From IMG/VR virus record IMGVR_UViG_3300003322_000287, positions 1-25,673 of that record: a stretch of 25,673 bases of DNA; one strand, written 5' to 3'. The notes under the pieces are model-generated. The model was not told the origin of the DNA, did not search any database, and was given only the letters and a program-made list of their open reading frames with translations. Made by a program: the position numbers and the translations under genes. This DNA comes from a virus. Positions 21,869 through 25,673 of the stretch are shown in pieces (position 1 is the first letter of the stretch; each line of letters starts with the position of its first letter).

Positions 21869-22411
21869 TTAATCTAAAAAGATATTCCCGAACTCGAATT
21901 CGTCGAGAGTGTTTGTAGTAATCGCTAAAGTATGGGGATTGACAACAAGTGTTGGCACTCTTCTGAAAGCGGCGTAGTCTAAGCAATTTTTGGTTCCCCC
22001 GTCAGATCCATCGTGCGCACCTAATACAAAATCCCCCTGACCCAACTGATCAACCATCCATTTGTTTCGTATTTGCATACAAGCAGGAGTGTAGGACGCG
22101 TCTGTTACGAGATAGGGAGTGCAAAGGGGATTTGATAGAATTTCCCTATAAAGTTTTTGTGATTTCGGTATCCATTTGTTTTCCTGGTTCAAACAGGGTA
22201 AAGCTGCCGTGAAAGATATTTTTAAATCTATGAAAAGAAGCGCTAAGAGTGTATCTATACCCAACGCCATTCCGGTTATTCCGTTTGTGACTTCTAGTTT
22301 AATAAGAATAGTCTTTAACCTATCCCTAAGCCGATTCATCTGGGGGCTAGTGAGATCGTAGTCTTTCCAGAGTTTGTCAGGTCTATGCCCTGTAATAGTT
22401 ACTTTTCTCAT
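21869..22411 (-). CDS. SLOG-fold DUF1273/YpsA-like protein
   Basis: The 180-aa protein begins VTITGHRPDKLW, with GHRP at 8-11. It has TGMALGID (46-53), RNKWMVD (115-121) and GGTKNCLDYA (138-147), the pattern of the DUF1273/YpsA branch of the SLOG superfamily. SLOG proteins bind nucleotides or nucleotide-derived ligands and include sensors in anti-phage systems; phage copies are common and their role is unknown. It is transcribed from sigma-54-type site 3 with an approximately 114-nt structured leader. It stands alone, followed by the gene-poor stretch. Confidence 0.8.
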   Translation of the reverse strand: MRKVTITGHRPDKLWKDYDLTSPQMNRLRDRLKTILIKLEVTNGITGMALGIDTLLALLFIDLKISFTAALPCLNQENKWIPKSQKLYREILSNPLCTPYLVTDASYTPACMQIRNKWMVDQLGQGDFVLGAHDGSDGGTKNCLDYAAFRRVPTLVVNPHTLAITTNTLDEFEFGNIFLD

Positions 22412-22525
22412 GGGATATAAAAAGGGAAAGCCCCCGAAGATTCCTGATATTCGCCGCTTAGCAGAGTACCTGAGACAATCAACGGGGGCAATGTTTTTAA
22501 GTCAAGTACTACTTCTCGCTAAGCA
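22412..22525 (-). promoter_or_regulatory. structured 5' leader of the SLOG gene (attenuator-like)
   Basis: The predicted RNA starts near 22525. Its first bases, GCTTAGC (22524-22518), are the exact complement of GCTAAGC (22462-22456). That second strand lies inside the loop of a 7-bp GC stem, GCCCCCG (22489-22483) with CGGGGGC (22436-22430). The GC stem is followed by TTTCCCTTTTTAT, like an intrinsic terminator, 19 nt before the ATG. The two pairings could form a pseudoknot or compete, as in a riboswitch or attenuator. No known riboswitch class was recognised. Confidence 0.5.
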
Positions 22526-22534
22526 CCCTTATTA

Positions 22535-22552
22535 CAGCAAAAACCATGCCAA
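22535..22552 (-). promoter_or_regulatory. sigma-54 (RpoN) type -24/-12 promoter, site 3
   Basis: Minus strand TTGGCATGGTTTTTGCTG has GG at 22550-22549 and GC at 22538-22537, 12 bp apart. It differs from the consensus TGGCACG-N4-TTGCW at one position (TGGCATG). The T-rich spacer resembles strong sigma-54 sites. The predicted start is near 22525, upstream of the SLOG gene. Confidence 0.65.
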
Positions 22553-22558
22553 CTTTAG

Positions 22559-22594
22559 TACGAAACATTTCGTATGTGTAACCTTTTTGGTTAC
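22559..22594. repeat. two palindromes upstream of sigma-54 site 3
   Basis: TACGAAA-CA-TTTCGTA (22559-22574) is a perfect 7-bp inverted repeat centred near -41 from the predicted start. GTAACC-TTTTT-GGTTAC (22578-22594) is a perfect 6-bp hairpin next to it. The first sits where the palindromes at sites 1 and 2 also sit and may bind a regulator. The second contains AACCTTTTT, also present beside site 2, and may be a weak terminator or part of the regulatory site. Confidence 0.5.
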
Positions 22595-22637
22595 AGAGGG
22601 AATTCTTCATTCTCTTCGGTAGGATAAGGAATCATTT

Positions 22638-23768
22638 TTAGTAAGGTAAATCGAAATCGTCATCTCCCTGCTTCTCTCCTTCCTTGAAACTTTTATAATT
22701 CTTAGAGAGTGTTTCAAGTTTGTTATACGTAAAAACAGCCTCTATTGTTTCACGAGCTTCTTTAGAAATTAATTTGTTACCTCTTGAGTACATTTGATCG
22801 ATATCGGCGGAATTGATGTATTCGAACTGATCTCCTGGTTTACAAGGTTTTGCCGTTCTTCTCAATCTGATTCCTATCGTAATCGGCTCACCGTTGTGAT
22901 CATAGTGATATGCCATGTACGTCTTGGCCGCAATATTTGACCAATAGTTCGTGTAAACACAGTGTTTCATGAGAGTGCCTTCTTCGAAGCATCTTCTCTT
23001 GCTTAATATCAATTCGAATGAGTCTGGCAGTGTCGGTAAGTGCTCATACTCGATCTTCACGTCGTCAACAAAAGACAGTTCAAGAGCCATGATCTCACGA
23101 GTCATTTTATTGTGCTCCTCTTCGAATCTCTTGTCTGACCAGTTCCAGTCTAACTTACGACCAAGTGTATTGGCTTGTTGAACACAGTCTCCCCAATGAG
23201 GCCGAACCATCGTGTCATTCGCCAGGTAAGGATTTAAATCTTTTAACACCTTCGAGTACAGGTACACTTCTTTCTTTGGATAACGACCTTTCGCAATTGC
23301 TCTGCGTAAGAGTTCCGGCGATGTAGTTTTTGGAAACTTCAATGAAGAAATGATGTACTTACAGGCATCATGAGGATTGGTGATCTTACCAGCAAAGATC
23401 CTCCTGGCAAGTTCTTTAGTTAGCCACGGTACGAGATTCTCGTTGACCACCCACTCCTTACCCACATCGGTAAATACCTCTTTTAACCGCTTAGTATAGT
23501 CTACTTTCGGAGGAGTCCAACCATACAGTTTCTTAGTATCTTTTCGATAGGTAAAGCCGGAACGTTGATTAAACAACCTGAACAATTTGTTGTTAAACAT
23601 TACATTGTACGTGTTGTCAAAGTAGGCGATCTTGGTGTCGTCCTCGTATAGACCGCTCTCGTGTATCGTCTTAGGTACCTTTTTAGAGAAGTATCGAAAT
23701 CTCTGTTGTTCAGGACTTCGCGAGATCTCTTCCTTCCACCTCTTGTCTTCTTTGTAATATTTGATCAC
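22638..23768 (-). CDS. PcfJ-like protein
   Basis: The 376-aa protein carries the PcfJ hallmark near its C-terminus: RRCFEEGTLMKHCVYTNYW (about residues 258-276), followed by a beta region (YMAYHYDHNGEPITIGIRLR). The N-terminal 240 residues are basic and helical. PcfJ was named from a conjugative plasmid cluster; phage homologues are frequent but uncharacterised, and the conserved Cys/His suggests an enzyme or metal site. The start is GTG at 23766-23768, overlapping the upstream stop as GTGA. The C-terminus is acidic (GDDDFDLPY). Confidence 0.75.
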   Translation of the reverse strand: MIKYYKEDKRWKEEISRSPEQQRFRYFSKKVPKTIHESGLYEDDTKIAYFDNTYNVMFNNKLFRLFNQRSGFTYRKDTKKLYGWTPPKVDYTKRLKEVFTDVGKEWVVNENLVPWLTKELARRIFAGKITNPHDACKYIISSLKFPKTTSPELLRRAIAKGRYPKKEVYLYSKVLKDLNPYLANDTMVRPHWGDCVQQANTLGRKLDWNWSDKRFEEEHNKMTREIMALELSFVDDVKIEYEHLPTLPDSFELILSKRRCFEEGTLMKHCVYTNYWSNIAAKTYMAYHYDHNGEPITIGIRLRRTAKPCKPGDQFEYINSADIDQMYSRGNKLISKEARETIEAVFTYNKLETLSKNYKSFKEGEKQGDDDFDLPY

Positions 23769-25633
23769 AGGACGATGAGTTTACGTTTTTTCATCTTCTG
23801 CGTCAGCACGATTGGTTGTTGATGATAGTCGTTCGATTTTTCACCACGAAAAGCGTTAATTATCTCTTGATAATAATCTTTACAAGTCCCCGAGAATGAT
23901 TTCAAATCGAAGTGAGTTGGAGCGGGTGGAGAGCACCACACATTACCCCATTGCGGTGATTTCTCTACCCACGAAGGATTTCTCTCGTCTGTGTAGATGG
24001 TTCGCCCTGTTGGTTCACTGAACACACGGCTGGCAATCTTCTCAAGTTTGTTTTGAAGAGGAGAAACGTAGCCTATTGTGTGTTGCCACTCGTTTTCTTC
24101 AACAGGAGCCTCAACTTTATAAATCTCAGTAACCCTCGCACGTCCGCCACCAGGCATGATTCTACCATCGCGGAAGCCCGCATCAAAGCTCACCCAACCA
24201 TCCTCGTGAATCTTGCTGATTCGTACCGGAAAGTCTTCGTCGGCAGGAGCGTTCTTTTCTTTTACCCAGTCCCCCTTCGAAAATGACTCCGTGGGACGAG
24301 AAGATACGCTAGTATCTTCTTTAATCGGTTCAAATATTTTATTTACCTCGGGCATGGTCCGACCGATCTCTTCAAATGTAGCCTTCCTGATCTCACTCTC
24401 CCACACACCCGCTGAGAAAGCACCTGCTCCACCAATAGCGCGTTGTCCATCTAACCCCGTGCATGGCTCACTTACAGTGGTGATCTTAAATGTCTTACCT
24501 TTGTTACTCAAACCAACAGCGCTTATTGATCCATTATGTACCGTTGCGTAATCACCAACAACAAAAGAAGAAGGAGCCATGTTCCAACTACTAATACCAG
24601 CAGAACCAACAAAACCTCTATCTTTCTTCTCATTGAGATTATAAGGCTTACCATCTGATGGTATTTCGTGAGGAAGAGCACGGCGAACTCTATGAGCACT
24701 GACGTTTGCATCTTTGCGAAAATATAGAGCATCCGACGTTCCTCTCTCAAAACCCAAACTGTCTTCGATTAACTGAAACACATCACCTTCTTTCTTGTGA
24801 AGACTCAGTTTTGTTTCGATACACACAACCCAGTCACCAGGATTGTAACCACCGGCATAGTAAGATTTAGAAGAGACTGTCGTCTCTTCTCGCTCCGCAC
24901 TTGCTGACGCTCCTGCTTCACTCACACGAATGAATTGTGGCTTACTACCATTAAGACCTGCAAACCAATCAAGAGAAATCCAATCATTTCTTGAATCGTT
25001 TTTCAGGTATTCACCGTAAATTTCGTTACGTTTGATGTTGGTAACGGTCCACGCGGATGATTTTACAGAAAATAAATCATTACCAACATACCTCACCACA
25101 TCACCGACCTTAGGTATGAATGAGTACGGTTTAAGAGACTCTACCGTTGTCGACGGTTGCTGCGTCGTTGCTGATTTACTAAAATGAGCAATGATTTCTT
25201 CGGCGGTGGCTTTGCGAACGTAGTTCGAGTACATAGTATCATCAAAACCTTTATTACCGACTCTGAAATTCGAATCATTGACTTCTTTTATTTCATGAAT
25301 CGAATCAATCGGTCCACAAACACTACCGTTTTTGATAACTTTGATATACTCACCCTTATGATAAACATTATCATCAACCATCGCAGCGAGTGCGAGAACG
25401 AGTTGAGAATCGGAGGCTGGTACTTCTTTTCGATCCCCTATCGAGAAATAATACCCCATCCCCACACCCCTCCCGTTTGATCCAACGTAATTGGTGATTA
25501 GAAATTTGTTGTTATCACCGTCATTTCTGAGAGCAGCAGTCCACTCATAACCCAATTCTTCGAGTTTAGGAATGAGTGCTTCGCGTTCGGCGACTGTGCC
25601 GGTTATTGCAAGAGGATATTTAAACTTTTTCAT
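23765..25633 (-). CDS. 622-aa protein with five diverged SH3/KOW-like repeats
   Basis: Residues 1-85 form a separate module (LEELGYEWTAALRNDG). Five units follow, each opening with a G-[DE]-[YW]-type strand: HKGEYIKV (92-99), VGDVVRYV (176-183), PGDWVVCI (265-272), VGDYATVH (359-366) and KGDWVKEK (453-460). Three end in a VRKATAEEI-type phrase (139-147, 316-324 as VRRALPHEI, 415-423 as IRKATFEEI). Such beta-barrel strings usually bind nucleic acid or protein, but the function here is unknown. The C-terminal 110 residues are distinct, with a Pro/Trp-rich patch (SPQWGNVWCSPPAPTH). It is preceded by promoter-like copy C. Confidence 0.75.
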   Translation of the reverse strand: MKKFKYPLAITGTVAEREALIPKLEELGYEWTAALRNDGDNNKFLITNYVGSNGRGVGMGYYFSIGDRKEVPASDSQLVLALAAMVDDNVYHKGEYIKVIKNGSVCGPIDSIHEIKEVNDSNFRVGNKGFDDTMYSNYVRKATAEEIIAHFSKSATTQQPSTTVESLKPYSFIPKVGDVVRYVGNDLFSVKSSAWTVTNIKRNEIYGEYLKNDSRNDWISLDWFAGLNGSKPQFIRVSEAGASASAEREETTVSSKSYYAGGYNPGDWVVCIETKLSLHKKEGDVFQLIEDSLGFERGTSDALYFRKDANVSAHRVRRALPHEIPSDGKPYNLNEKKDRGFVGSAGISSWNMAPSSFVVGDYATVHNGSISAVGLSNKGKTFKITTVSEPCTGLDGQRAIGGAGAFSAGVWESEIRKATFEEIGRTMPEVNKIFEPIKEDTSVSSRPTESFSKGDWVKEKNAPADEDFPVRISKIHEDGWVSFDAGFRDGRIMPGGGRARVTEIYKVEAPVEENEWQHTIGYVSPLQNKLEKIASRVFSEPTGRTIYTDERNPSWVEKSPQWGNVWCSPPAPTHFDLKSFSGTCKDYYQEIINAFRGEKSNDYHQQPIVLTQKMKKRKLIVL

Positions 25634-25673
25634 TATGTCGTTTTTAGATATTTTATACGAGAAATCGTAGATA
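25634..25673 (-). promoter_or_regulatory. repeated promoter-like motif, copy C
   Basis: Minus strand from the window edge: TATCTACGATTTCT, then CGTATAAAATATC, and an 18-nt A-rich leader to the ATG at 25633. It shares ATCTA-n-GATTT and CGTATAA with copy A. Unlike copies A and B it leaves a normal short leader. The AACCTT part, if present, lies outside the window. Confidence 0.5.

Noticed and set aside
22430-22489. tRNA gene suggested by the 7-bp GCCCCCG/CGGGGGC stem
   Set aside because: Only 46 nt are enclosed and no T-loop, D-loop or anticodon arm fits; better explained as a leader stem or attenuator.
1-25673. CRISPR array, insertion sequence, integrase or attachment site
   Set aside because: No regularly spaced direct repeats, transposase or integrase motifs, or duplicated ends were seen.
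1-25673. Alternative genetic code (stop reassignment)
   Set aside because: TAA, TAG and TGA all end well-supported genes at overlapping start/stop junctions, so the standard bacterial code fits.

Overview
The window looks like part of a tailed double-stranded DNA phage (Caudoviricetes), probably infecting a Bacteroidota host. A P22/crAss-like head-gene order can be read: large terminase, portal, scaffold-like protein, major capsid protein. Start codons lack Shine-Dalgarno sequences and sit behind A/T-rich leaders, as in Bacteroidota. The crAss-like affinity is an impression from the terminase and portal sequences and was not tested by a search. Every gene I accept is on the minus strand, so transcription runs from high to low coordinates. 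Genes are packed tightly, many sharing ATGA, GTGA or TAATG stop/start overlaps.

In transcription order, 25.67-20.0 kb looks like an early or accessory region: a 622-aa protein with five diverged repeats, a PcfJ-like protein, a SLOG/DUF1273 protein, a structured gene-free stretch, then small hypothetical genes, one of them split by a 7-nt duplication. From 19.6 to 16.6 kb lies a nucleic-acid cassette: an Rnl2-type RNA ligase, a FEN-type 5'-3' nuclease, a GIY-YIG homing endonuclease and a DEDDy 3'-5' exonuclease. After 640 bp of hairpin-rich non-coding DNA comes a run of secreted or membrane small proteins (16.0-14.2 kb) that resembles a lysis/spanin cassette. Helical phage proteins, a metallophosphoesterase and a three-domain glycosyltransferase-glycosyltransferase-methyltransferase follow (14.1-8.9 kb). 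The head module occupies 8.4-0 kb and also carries a DUF616 glycosyltransferase-like gene and a second GIY-YIG gene.

The most striking signal is regulatory. Three intergenic sites (about 1979-1996, 8737-8754 and 22535-22552) match the sigma-54 (RpoN) -24/-12 consensus on the coding strand with exact GG-N10-GC spacing. Two of them share the same 17-bp core. All three have a palindrome centred about 37-43 bp upstream of the predicted start. They precede the scaffold/capsid genes, a structured leader with a tRNA-Met-like element ahead of the head module, and the SLOG gene. A different conserved motif (ATCTAnnATTTnCGTATAA) lies directly before three genes in the right-hand region, in two cases so close to the ATG that leaderless mRNAs are expected. 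This suggests two promoter classes: an early or middle class, and a class that borrows host RpoN for the structural genes. That is inference and needs transcript mapping.
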